Assembly: GCA_049999765.1 (NCBI GenBank)
Contig: JBNGIQ010006075.1
Span: 1-40,067, forward strand
Source: Phaeoceros laevis
Taxonomy: Eukaryota; Anthocerotophyta; Anthocerotopsida; Notothyladales
DNA length: 40,067 nt
Direction: 5' to 3'
Every line of letters begins with the position of its first letter. Position 1 is the first letter of the stretch. Position numbers and translations under genes: made by a program. Of this stretch, positions 9,638-19,797 are shown one piece after another. The notes below the pieces were generated by a model. It was not told the DNA's origin. It saw nothing but the letters and a program-made list of their open reading frames with translations, and ran no database searches.

Positions 9638-10093
9638 ATGCAGTCCGACATGATAGAAGGCCCGCCTTCGGTCCCACCGCCCACCTTCTATGTGATCACA
9701 GCGGGCAGACGACCAGGAATCTACCAGTCTTGGCAGGCGGTAGCACGTCAACAGCAAGGCATCACAACAGGGGTCTTCCAAGGAGTTGCCACGGAACAAG
9801 CTGCCCAGCACTTAGCCATGCGATTAACGGGAAGAATAGCACCTCTTCTGGTGTATTGGAAAGGCGCGCATGCAGATAGAGAGCCTCGGCTAATGCCAAA
9901 TTGGAGCTGCGCCCGCGTCCTCTCACAGCTAGCAAGGGCCATCCTAGCCCCTTCAACAACTTGGGGGAGCGGCCAATGCAGGAAATCGCACTAAGAACAG
10001 CGCTGAGTGATCTGGCCGCCCTGGCCAGGGTATCTCCAGCTTGGTGCCACGCTCTCCAATCAGGGGGCCTTAGGACCCAGATTAGCTCCAGAG
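9638..10093 (+). pseudogene. RNase H1-type hybrid-binding domain plus F-box, 5' part of a split gene
   Basis: From the ATG at 9638, residues about 17-60 match the RNase H1 N-terminal (Cauli_VI-type) domain, which binds RNA/DNA hybrids or dsRNA. Hallmarks are FYVITAGRRPGIYQSW, a G.TTGVFQG turn and the T..QAAQHL helix. A different frame carries an F-box-like region at about 9970-10080 (IALRTALSDLAALARVSPAW). The two frames are joined by a shift between 9800 and 9900, and the F-box frame is preceded by a TAG at 9877, so either a frameshift or a short intron separates them. The gene is cut at 10093 by the Copia element. Its zinc finger continues at 15809, and removing the element with one copy of the CAGAG duplication keeps the F-box frame open into the finger. 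Confidence 0.7.
10089..10093 (+). repeat. Target-site duplication CAGAG, left copy
   Basis: CAGAG lies immediately before the 5' LTR. The same five bases follow the 3' LTR at 15809-15813. Five bases is the usual duplication for Copia integrases. Confidence 0.85.
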
Positions 10094-10345
10094 TAGGAAA
10101 ATAGTAAATAAGCATGTATTTAATATTTAAGTAGCCAGAAAATAGACATCATAATTAATTAAGTATTATCGAAAGAATTAAATACAAAACGCGGTATAAG
10201 GTCACAACCGAACTTAACCGCCGTGTGTCCGTCCACGGTGAACAGGCGCATCACCTCACTTGTGTCTTCTTGGCACGACCGTGCGCACTAAGAATCATTC
10301 CTACAACTACTTGCTCTCACTGCCGATCCTCCTGAAAAGTCTTCA
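10094..10345 (+). repeat. 5' LTR of the Copia element
   Basis: This 252-base LTR begins TAGGAAAATAG and ends AGTCTTCA. It is bounded by CAGAG on the left and by a primer-binding site on the right. An AT-rich first half (about 10100-10190) is followed by a GC-richer second half. The TA start rather than TG is unusual but is also seen in the minus-strand copy at 39210. Confidence 0.85.
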
Positions 10346-10357
10346 TGGTATTAGAGC
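10346..10357 (+). other. Primer-binding site of the Copia element
   Basis: TGGTATTAGAGC directly abuts the LTR and differs by one C-to-T change from the plant initiator-Met tRNA complement found at 2685. Confidence 0.8.
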
Positions 10358-10529
10358 ATGGACGACGCCATGCCCTCTAACCACTGTCCTACTTGCATTA
10401 GGAATTTGGAATTTGAGCACTTCCGCATTCTTGTGTCTGCATTAAAAGGGGCACTGGTCAGATTCGGCAGCATGGCGGAAATATTTCTAGCAGATGGAGT
10501 AGAACACTATTTCTTTTAGAAAAATCAAC

Positions 10530-11815
10530 ATGCCGAGAGCAAGAGGGCAGCGAAGGACAAACCTGGATCTTGATCGCTTCGCTGCACACAATAGCCAGTT
10601 CGCACATGCACAAAACCAAAACTTTAGATTGGTTCTTGTCGCAGACTGCACAACCTGCTGTGTTCTCATCCAATTTTAGGAATCAGCAGTCGGCTTTCGT
10701 TGTTGCTAGGCGTCAAGCACATAGGCACAGCAGTGGCGTCAATACTGATTACCTTACAAATTTGAGAACATAAACTAGAAGAGAACTTGAGCATTTGCAC
10801 ACAAACTCCACTCAATCCACTAGGCATCTAGTAAAAGGACCACTGTGTGACAACTGCACTCGCTGTATAGACGTGCCGTGCACCTCAGACCATCTTCTAG
10901 CAGAGGTTCACAATCTTATAACTTGTCAGGCAGAGACGAATAGACGATACTTCTCTGACATTGTTGATAGACTCAAGGACAACAGCAGATCACTTGTCTT
11001 GGTGTCACAACAATTAGCTGCACTGTCCATATCCATTCGTAAACCTGCTGCACAAGCTAAACAAGCAATTAAATTACTAAACCAGGTTGACGCAATGAAG
11101 GACATGTTTAGTTTGACAGAGGGCAACAAGGTTGTTGATGTCCCACCAGATTTTTAGTCTGTCGAGTGGATGTCACACAGGGGTGGTGCTAGAAACCCTC
11201 GTGGCAATCAAACACCACCACCACATAGGGGAAGACGTGTAAATACAAGGTCAGCGGCTCAAGAAAGGGCTAACCAAGAGGCAGTACTAGAAGACGAAGA
11301 ACCAACAGACATCTCTTCGAGTCTTGGTGCAGTCATAGATGAGCCTGAAACCAGTCTGCCTCCTGGATACCTTATAGACCCACTGTCTTTAAACACTGGC
11401 ACGCATGTACTTAAGTTCTCAGAATTCGTCTAGGAGAATCAGGAATATACATCAACTTTCGTTGGCCAGTAATTCCTCGAATGCAGCTAGAGCAGCACTC
11501 CTTGCGCACGCTACAGTGATCAATTTAGCATCACAAGTTGTGCATACGATGACAAATCCACAGACTGTTCATAACACAACTGTAACCAACCTTAAAATAG
11601 ATTTTAAGGAGAAAGATAGGTTCAACGGGTCACAGTTTGACGTCTGGGCACTACGGGTTCAGACCATCTTAAAAGAGCATGACCTCTGGGGTGTTGTAAC
11701 TGGTACAATGCCCAAACCTGCACAAACTGCGAGTCAAAATGTAAGAGATCTGTGGGATAAGCTGGACCCGCGCGCACTAGGTGTTATTCAAGCAGCTCTT
11801 GATGGTCCATGATGC
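10530..11815 (+). pseudogene. Copia gag, N-terminal region
   Basis: A chain of frames follows the leader. The probable start is the ATG at 10530, with a shift near 10630-10670 into the frame that then runs, with in-frame TAA at 10771 and TAG at 11155 and 11431, through a Cys-containing segment (LCDNCTRCIDVPC), a helical stretch and a Gly/Arg/Pro-rich region (GGARNPRGNQTPPPHRG). Another shift after 11431 leads to the typical Copia gag block (DFKEKDRFNGSQFDVWALRV, then LWGVVTGTMPKP, then LWDKLDP). The N-terminal extension before that block is longer than usual for Copia gag. Gag forms the particle that packages element RNA. Confidence 0.65.
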
Positions 11816-14800
11816 ATCATACCAAGATGCCGAAACCACAGAGGCAGTTTGGGACTCATTGTCCCAAATATATAGAGTCACGAACTCTTCTTCACTGGTC
11901 ACAGCCACCAGAGCCTTCTACAACTATAAGATGAAAGAAGGTGATTAAGTTGAACAACACGTCATCAAATTTCGCATGTTGAGGTCCAAGCTTACCTCGA
12001 GTGGAACTACTACAACAGAGCATCAGGCTGCAGTAGCTTTGCTGCTCTCTTTGCTAGATTCATATCGCACCTTTGTGAGCAATCACTGTACGCAGCTCAG
12101 AAACATTGTTGCTGCAACACTAGCTGGACAACAACCAGCTGCATCTCTATCTGACTTGATAGGAGCACTCCTTGAAGAGGAGTCTACCAGGCAGGATAGG
12201 AGAGGTGGTACCTCCTCCAGGGGAGAAGCATCGAACAGAGCGCTCTACGTCTCTAGAGGCCCTAAGAAGCAGCCATCTCGTCCAGCTTGGCAGACATAAA
12301 ACAGTGGGAGCTCATCGAGTTCATTTAAGAAGAGGCCTAGTCCAGGTCCTACTAAGAAAAAGGGCCCCTGCAATTGGTGTTTAATACTAGGACACTGGGA
12401 AGCAGATTGCAGGAAAAAGAAGGCGAATGAACCACGGCAGACAGCTTCACCTGAAACCAATATTGTTCAAAGGAAATCTAATACTATCCTTACGGTATAC
12501 ATGGTTTCAACACCGCAGTTTAGGCACGCATGGTACCTAGACTCCGGAGCATCATCACACATCTGCCACACACGTACAGCGTTCTCAGAGTACACTAGGG
12601 TGCCAGCAGGTCAAGTAGTCCTAGTGGGTGATGACAGAGGCTTACCAATTATTGGCATGGGCAAGGTTCCATTGCTATTAAAGAATGGTGATACACTGGA
12701 GCTCATAGACATTATGCACGTTCCTGCAATGGTGAAGAACCTCATATCTGTCTACCTGCTGGACACACAACATAAGCTGAGCATCAGTTTCTCTGGCGGG
12801 CTTTGCAACGTTAAGGAATATACATCCAGAAACAAGGTGGTTGCAGAAGGCACACCGGTTCACAATCTCTATCAGCTTGATGTTGTTTACAAGCTCGGTC
12901 GACCAGTTGTGAACATCAGTCAAGCACAGTTGGCAGAGAGAGACATAATGCTATGGCTTTGTCAACTTGCACATGTGAACTTTGACAAGTTGAAAACTAT
13001 GGTGGCCAGCAATACCTTGTATATGGAGAAGTTCATGATCAGGTTTGTGGATAAACAATTGTGTGAAGCCTGTGTGTTTGGCAAACATCACCGAGCTCCC
13101 TATAAGGATGACAATCCCACATGTGCTACAAAACTGCTGGAGTTAGTTCATTCAGACCTATGTGGACCCATGTCTACACCCTCTTTTGATGGCAGCAAGT
13201 ACATCCTGTCTTTTATTGACGATTGGAGTAGATACATCATGATCTATCTTATCAAAAATAAAAGTGAAACACTTCGCTGCTTTATGGACTACGTTACCTT
13301 TGCTCAGCGCGAGACTGGTGAATTGCTGAAAACTCTGCGAAGTGATAACAAGGGTGAATACATCTCAGATGCCTTTATGCATTATTGTCAACTCCATGGC
13401 ATAGCAAGGCAGTATACCACACCGTATACCTCTTCCCAGAACCCAATAGCTGAAATCAGCAATAGACATATCCAAGAGCAAGCGAAGGCTATGCTTAAAC
13501 AAGCCCATCTATCAAAAGGATATTGGGCCGAGGCTGCTGCAACAGCTGCCTACATTCGTAATCATATACCCACAAGTGCTTTTGCTGGAGCTACACCCTT
13601 TGAGAGGTGGACCTCCCATAAGCCTCGTATTAACCATCTTCGGTTATTTGGGGTTTCTGCATATGCCCACTTATCCGAAGACTAGAGGGTAAAGTTAGAT
13701 TACAAGGCTCGCAAATATGTGTTTGTGGGATATACAGAGGGCATCAAAGGGTATAAACTCTTCGATCCTGACACAAGGAGCATTACTCACTGCAGGAGTG
13801 TTGTCTTTAATGAACAGTCATTGCTTACTTACCCTGCAGTACCGATGTCAGTTGAAGAGATGTCCACCCCTGCTGAAGCTGACACCGAGGTCGAGGATAC
13901 AAACCAGTCATTAGGGTTGCCACCTGTTATGCAGCCACCTGTGTCCTCAAGTACAAGTTCCAGTCAGCCAAGCATACCTCAGAGTGCAGACCAGGATATT
14001 GACGAGGACTTAAGTGTGTTTCCTGATGATGACACATACCTGGACTTATCTCATACTGATGAGCCAAGTGAACCTGTGCATTCTGAGATACAAGCACCTG
14101 AAACCCATGATCCTGAACCAGAACCAGTAGTGGAATTGAGACGTAGTGCACGTAGGCATACCTCTTCACCAGCTGAATGGGATAACCCACCTTTGACTGT
14201 TAGCTCTTTCTTGGTTCAAGAAGATGTCAGCATTATTAACCTGGATGAGCCACAGTCATACAAGGAAGCTCTTGCATCTCCTGCAACTGCCAAGTGGGTT
14301 GAGGCCATAAATTCGGAGCACAAATCCCTCATGGATAATGGAACACGGGAGTTAGTTGATCTACCACCTGGCAGGAAAGCAGTTACCTGCAAATGGGTGT
14401 TCAAGATCAAGCTTAAGGCGGATGGTAGCATCGAGCATTATAAAGCACGGCTTGTTGCTAGGGGCTATAGTATGGTTGAAGGCCTGGACTATACTGAAAC
14501 ATTCTCACCCGTGGTTCGAGCTACCTCACTCAGAGCCTTGTTTGCTATAGTAGCATAAAAAGATTACATAATGGAACATATGGATGTTAAAACTGCATTC
14601 CTCAATTGCACGCTTGAAGAAACTATATATATGCGGCAACCTGAGGGATATGAGGACCCTGCACATCCAGACAAGGTTTGTAAGCTTATAAAAATGATTC
14701 ATGGACTGAAACAGTCCCCAAGAGCTTGGTATAAAAGGATAGATACGTACCTAAAGCAATCTGGATTTGAGCAAAGCACGTCGGACTCCAACGTATACTT

Positions 14801-15287
14801 ATTAAGGGATGCTGATGGTGTAGTATTCTTGGCCTTGTACGTTGATGACGCTGTCATCATTGCTAGCAGCCCAAAGCTCATGGCCAAGGTCAAGGCAATA
14901 CTTAAGTCAGAATTCTCAATGACAGACGTGGGACTCCTAACATGGTTTCTGGGTATTTAGATACTACAAAACCTAGGAGATCACACGGTGTTCATACACC
15001 AAGGACAATTCCTTACACAAACACTTGCTAAATTCAGAATGACGGACTGTAAACCAGCACCAACACCTATGGCTGTTGGAGAAAAGCTTACACAAGAGCA
15101 AGGACCAAAGGATGAGCACGAGAGGCAACTGATGGAGAAGGTTCCATACAGACCTGCGGTTTGTACTTTGATATACTTTCGGAATTGGACCAGACCTGAC
15201 CTCTCGCATGCTGTGGGTGTAACAACCCAGTTCTTGACAAGTTATGGTCCTGCACATTGGACAGCAGTCCAACGTATCATGAGATAC
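11805..15287 (+). pseudogene. Copia gag-pol, one frame with five in-frame stops
   Basis: A single frame is kept for 3.48 kb without an indel. In order it carries the end of gag with a CCHC knuckle (12369-12410, CNWCLILGHWEADC), the aspartic protease active site YLDSGASSH (about 12534), the pre-integrase zinc region, the integrase core (LVHSDLCGP, LRSDNKGEY, and a Glu before SNRHI), and reverse transcriptase with VKTAFLN and YVDD at 14838-14849. The frame is cut at the gap, before RNase H. In-frame stops are TAA 11946, TAA 12297, TAG 13683, TAA 14556 and TAG 14958, with no TGA. The stop at 14958 lies in FLGI-x-I, where related elements often have Gln. Confidence 0.92.
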
Positions 15288-15687
15288 NNNNNNNNNNNNN
15301 NNNNNNNNNNNNNNNNNNNNNNNNNNNNNNNNNNNNNNNNNNNNNNNNNNNNNNNNNNNNNNNNNNNNNNNNNNNNNNNNNNNNNNNNNNNNNNNNNNNN
15401 NNNNNNNNNNNNNNNNNNNNNNNNNNNNNNNNNNNNNNNNNNNNNNNNNNNNNNNNNNNNNNNNNNNNNNNNNNNNNNNNNNNNNNNNNNNNNNNNNNNN
15501 NNNNNNNNNNNNNNNNNNNNNNNNNNNNNNNNNNNNNNNNNNNNNNNNNNNNNNNNNNNNNNNNNNNNNNNNNNNNNNNNNNNNNNNNNNNNNNNNNNNN
15601 NNNNNNNNNNNNNNNNNNNNNNNNNNNNNNNNNNNNNNNNNNNNNNNNNNNNNNNNNNNNNNNNNNNNNNNNNNNNNNNNNNNNNNN
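15288..15687. other. Assembly gap, 400 N
   Basis: This gap replaces the RNase H region, the spacer and the first half of the 3' LTR. By comparison with the related copy at the right end of the window (about 0.73 kb from pol stop to LTR, plus an RNase H domain), the missing DNA should be well over 1 kb. The 400 N is therefore probably nominal. Confidence 1.
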
Positions 15688-15808
15688 CCGTCCACGGTGA
15701 ACAGGCGCACCGCCTCACTTGTGTCTTCTTGGCACGACCGTGCGCACTAAGAATCATTCCTACAATTTCCTACTTGCTCTCACTGCCGATCCTCCTGAAA
15801 AGTCTTCA
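15688..15808 (+). repeat. 3' LTR of the Copia element, right half
   Basis: It is nearly identical to 10227-10345 and ends in the same AGTCTTCA. CAGAG follows. Differences are two transitions and a 4-bp tttc indel. Confidence 0.88.
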
Positions 15809-16085
15809 CAGAGAAGGTCTCTCGCAATGCAAACTGTGTAATCGCCCTATGCGATCATCTCTTCATCTGACCCTTCATTCTCGCTTTTGGCACAACGTAC
15901 AGGTCTCTCGGGCCAAATATGAGATATATAAGGATCTTTTAGGCAGCTTTCGTGACAACCGCAACCCATCCAGCTTAGGATCAGCACCAACGACCGGAGC
16001 TGAGGCTCATATCCGAAGCCAAATTACGAGATGGCATCAGGAAGACCGAAGGGAGTGGTCAACATGGCTTGAGGCACCGGCGATT
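15809..16085 (+). pseudogene. Zinc-finger part of the split F-box gene (copy 2a)
   Basis: Directly after the Copia 3' LTR, the frame resumes with a finger C-x2-C-x8-H-x3-H at 15828-15878 (CKLCNRPMRSSLHLTLH), then SRFWH and a helix ending KDLLG. This is the same order as in the other family members. A basic, Trp-containing stretch (TRWHQEDRREWSTW) follows and leads without a stop into the next F-box. With 9638-10093 it forms one ancestral module: hybrid-binding domain, F-box, finger. Confidence 0.75.
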
Positions 16086-16739
16086 AGGCCCTTATCCCTC
16101 CTACAGAATCTCCCTGCGGACCAACTAGCGAACATCCTGCGGAGGCTTACGCCAGACGAATTGGTTGTCGTCCCCCAGTTAAATTCTTTCTTTCGAAATT
16201 TCGTCAGGGAACCAGGTTTTTCCCAAAGATATATCATTAGGTGGAGCCTTCCCAGGTGCGGATGGTGTAAAGCCTAGTATACTCGGTCACCTTTACATCT
16301 CACCTTACACTTTAGATTCCATCACATTCGGTCCCTGGAACGGAAGGAGTTTGAGGACTATATGAGGATGCTGTTTTTCTACAGTGAGTGGATCCAGGAA
16401 CTATTATCCCGGTATGTTAGAAAAGAATGGTACTGGTTTACTCATGGTGTCTGCTGCTGGCAGAAACCACACCTGGAGCCCCCTCCGGATTCCGAGGCTT
16501 GTCCTGTCTGGATCTCTTTGAGGGAGCATCTAAACAAGAAAGCTATTAGTTGGGACGAGAATGATGCCACATGGTCGGAGCAAGTACAAAGGATGGAGGA
16601 ACTCGAACAACGCCTCGAAGAGGGAACTGACGTGCAGCCCCAGGAATACAGCTTGTGTCCTATTCGGGACCCTGAGGAGGTCGAATACGCCAGGGAGCAC
16701 GGAGTGCAGGGCTTTGTCGACAGATGGGGGAACTGGTAG
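16086..16739 (+). pseudogene. F-box / C2H2-type finger module, copy 2b (in-frame TAG)
   Basis: It continues in frame from the previous module. The F-box-like region is at 16109-16235 (NLPADQLANILRRLTPDELV, then FVREPGFSQRY). The finger is at 16257-16310 with spacing C-x2-C-x9-H-x3-H, one residue longer than in the other copies. A TAG at 16275 falls inside the finger. The frame then continues through an aromatic-rich helix, a WISLREHL segment and a Glu-rich helix (RMEELEQRLEEG) to a TAG at 16737. The close repeat of SPLHLTLH here and SSLHLTLH in the previous module suggests a tandem duplication. The in-finger stop makes it likely dead unless read through. Confidence 0.68.
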
Positions 16740-16870
16740 AAGATACGAACCCTCTACTAGTCTGTCTTAGGTCACGAGCAATGCTTCTCATCCCAATACT
16801 CCCCAGTAATGTCACTCAGTAGTAGCATAGGTGTAGGCTCGTGTCAGAATTTCCTTTGTGAACTCACACA

Positions 16871-16970
16871 ACGGAGGGAAGGGCCTGATTTCTTACCAGC
16901 CCTGATGGCAAAGAATGAAAACGGAGGGAAGGACCTGATCTCTTGCCGGCCTTGATGACAAAGAATGATT
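16871..16970 (+). repeat. 50-bp tandem duplication
   Basis: Two adjacent 50-base units begin acggagggaagg at 16871 and 16921, and differ by about eight substitutions. The function is unknown. It lies between two F-box family copies. Confidence 0.85.
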
Positions 16971-17276
16971 CCATGAGTGATTGCTACACACAAACTGCTC
17001 TTCCAATCCCCTCTTGATAGATGAGATCGAGCAGGCATACCATCAAGCCGGTCATCAGGAACAATTCATGTCCCTTGAATTCATTATGAAAGGTAGACAC
17101 CCCATGTTACCTTGCTGGCTGAGAGCTCTGGTTTTTCCTTAGTACACGAGGCAGGCATGATTGCTTTGCAAGTTACCCCTGTCCGTAGGGTGACTAGACC
17201 TACAGAAGATGCTCCCTGTCTGGGAACGGATACATTCAAAGCTAGCGGCCACTGTCAGCCACCACTCAAATACGTA

Positions 17277-17294
17277 CACACACACACACACCAC
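17277..17294 (+). repeat. (CA)n microsatellite
   Basis: A short run of alternating CA, about nine repeats, lies in non-coding sequence upstream of the next F-box copy. Confidence 0.9.
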
Positions 17295-17495
17295 TCCCTG
17301 TCAGGAGATTGTGAACAATAGGGCTGACAATGTACAAGGAGGAATTGGCTTAATTACGCCCCTTGGTCGGCCGGCGCTCTTCACCGGTTCGCGCCTCATT
17401 CTTGGGTATCTAAGCACTTCCCCCTTCGTGGGGCTTATTTCCACCCAACCTCCTACGCTCGCGCTGGTGCGCCCCTTGCCACGGGCTGAGTGGCA

Positions 17496-18239
17496 ATGTC
17501 TAGCCTCAAGATGATTTGCCGGGTGGCGTGGGAAACTCTGGCTTTGCATCTGCTACCCCACGACGTGGGTCGCCTGCAGCTCGTCGACAAGGAGTTGTGC
17601 AACTTTCTCAAGAATCCGTCCTGACGGACTCAATACTATACGCTGCGTCATTTGCCTTGTTGCCCGCGATGCGAGTATGCGTCCGTCAGCGAGTTCCATC
17701 ACGAAATGCACATTCGAACTTTCCATAAAGGCGATCTACTGCTGGAACACTACAAGGTTTTGTTGGAGGAACTGGATGGGATTGGGTAGAAAGATTCTGA
17801 TGAGGTGAAGACAACTGATTGGGGGCGAAACCTGACCGAACTGGAGAAAAGGAAGGTTTGGATCTCTTTTGTGGACGAACGGCGTATCACATGGACTGTA
17901 GCGGGCTGGGAATGGGGAGGGCGACGTCTACAATGCATCTCGTTGTGGGAGTTGTGTGGTCTGATACAAAACCGGTGGACAGAGGCCGACGTAGAGCGGG
18001 AGCGGGAGGGAGTGCTGGACGTCGAGGGAAGGGCAGGAGCAAGGGCAAAAAGCTTGCTTCACGGATCGCATCGGTGTGACAACCTATATGGCTTTGGCCC
18101 CAGGGAGATCCGGGTATCGCACGGACGAGAGACAAGAGGAAAGCTGGCTTCGATCGAATTAGGGGGTCGTCGGTACCGAAACAGACGGGGCCAAGCGCCC
18201 TCGGCTTACATTTTGGACATGGACTTCATCTCCGACTAA
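17496..18239 (+). pseudogene. F-box-like / C2H2-type finger protein, copy 3 (two in-frame stops)
   Basis: From the ATG at 17496 the frame gives RVAWETLALHLLPHDVGRLQ, aligning with copies 1 and 4. A TGA at 17622 falls where the others have Cys or Arg. The finger at 17661-17711 (CPRCEYASVSEFHHEMH) has the exact C-x2-C-x8-H-x3-H spacing, followed by RTFHKGDL and LLEELDG. A TAG at 17787 falls where copies 1 and 4 both have Gln. The frame then runs to TAA at 18237, with VWISFVDE, SLWELC and a C-terminal SLLHGSHRCD motif. Both stops can be explained by single C-to-T changes and there is no frameshift, so loss of function looks recent or selective. Confidence 0.75.
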
Positions 18240-19797
18240 CCAGTAAGAACGAAGGGCGTTGGAGCATACCTGGGGTGGTAGAGGGAATTCATTGGGAGTA
18301 CAGGGCTGCGTCCCATCAGTAGTACATCCCACTTACCTTTGAAGTACTTCTGAAAACTATGTGTTCCGAAAATTAATTGCTGTCCTGGTGTGCATTTAGA
18401 TTAAACAGAAATGTGCACGGCGGGTCGTCATCTTCGTAACTAAATCAATTGTAGTACCAACAGACATCAAGTAGTTACCGTTCCCTCCCAAGTGGCTTGT
18501 TGGGGTCCCAGTCATAGCACCTAGGGAAGGTTACAGTTCCAGACAATATGCAATCCCCATGAAAAATAAATAGTTCCGGAGACCTATACCGTATCCCACT
18601 AATTAAAGACATGGCCACGCACCCATTCAGGTGAGGGGGGGGTTTCTCAGGTCCCATAGACCGCCAGTAAAACGAGGAACCCATCTGCCCGCTTGGAAAA
18701 GGGCTGCGGCAGGAGATTCGGCCACTCAAAGTTTATGTACACGAAGGCAGTCAGTTGGTATAAAAATTGCGACCATTAAGGGTGGTACCCTTGGAGAAGC
18801 GAAGTTTTTTCGCACACTGTAACCGAGTTGACTGTTCGGGTAAGTTTATAAGCGCATCAGGGGCCAGTTGGAAGAACCACGGAGAAGAGGTCCTTCACAA
18901 GGGGGGGTGTTTTCTTTTCGATGCATGGTACCACTGTATCATCGCAGTCGGGGCCAGCGGCACACTTACAACAAGTTTTAATATCGCGCCAACATACAAC
19001 GGGCCAATGGTTTGCTCTTGTCCCCTTATACTAGTCTCTTACCTTTGCCTTACTTTACGTCATCCCTCCGGTCAATGGAATAGCCCTTGACCAGGTTCTG
19101 CATCTTACACGCCCCACTGAACAGCTCCAAGGTACATCTGCACTCACGGGAAGGAATAGTCATAATTGCTCACAGCCGGCACTGTCTACTTAGCTAATAA
19201 GGCAGTAAGATGGTAACTAAACCGATACAGCTTCACCTCACAACCGCCAGGTTTTCACTCAATTATACAGTCCTCTACCGTAGCTCACAGCCCCACGCTA
19301 GGACACCCATCAACAGCCAGGCCTATCATACCTCTATCATGAGCATTCTATCTTATCCCGTTTTCTCAGTCCCCCGGTTTATCCCCCACCTGGGTGTACA
19401 CTACAGTCTAACTCTGGCGATATCCCTCGAGCTACTCCCACGGGGGTAGTGCCCCAGCCTCCGTATGTGGTCCCCCAAAGACTATGGCAAAAATGTCGTC
19501 CTGCCTTTTGACAGCAAGCACGCCCCAACATCTCCCACCCACGCTACCAATTGGACATTGGCATATTACAGTCCTCTGGCCAAGTCCCATAGCATGACTT
19601 AAAGTCTAGACCTGTCAAAGTATGTTAAATCCCTGGCACACACCTCTCCGCCCCCCACATTTTGAATACAGGTATACCAGGCAGGTGTCCCCATACACTA
19701 TCCGGCAGACCTCTCTTGACAAGCTCTTGAGCCTTAGTGGGGAAAGGGCACATGTGAACACAGTGGAGGCACAAGTCTCTGAGGCTGTCGCTACTTA
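18240..19797. other. No recognised feature, about 1.6 kb
   Basis: Only short frames without motifs are present on either strand. I see no repeats or element ends that I can support. Confidence 0.45.

Larger units (their letters stand above)
10094..15808 (+). mobile_element. Full-length Ty1/Copia retrotransposon (internal gap)
   Basis: Two directly repeated LTR sequences, a primer-binding site, gag, protease, integrase and reverse transcriptase follow one another in Copia order, and a 5-bp duplication flanks the whole. The visible 3' LTR differs from the 5' LTR by two transitions and one 4-bp indel over about 120 bases, so insertion is fairly recent. RNase H, the 3' spacer and the start of the 3' LTR fall in the 400-N gap. 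The element sits inside an F-box/zinc-finger gene. A second copy of the same family, on the minus strand, ends the window. Confidence 0.9.

Noticed and set aside
10225-10345. Repeated peptide (ISYLLSLPILLKSLH) at three sites, at first taken for a gene family
   Set aside because: The sequence is the translated right half of the Copia LTR, present in all three LTR copies.
11805-15287. Gln-reassigned TAA/TAG as the main explanation for in-frame stops
   Set aside because: LINE ORF1 and other frames also contain TGA, and the TAG at 7702 aligns with Arg in two paralogs. Point-mutation decay is simpler.
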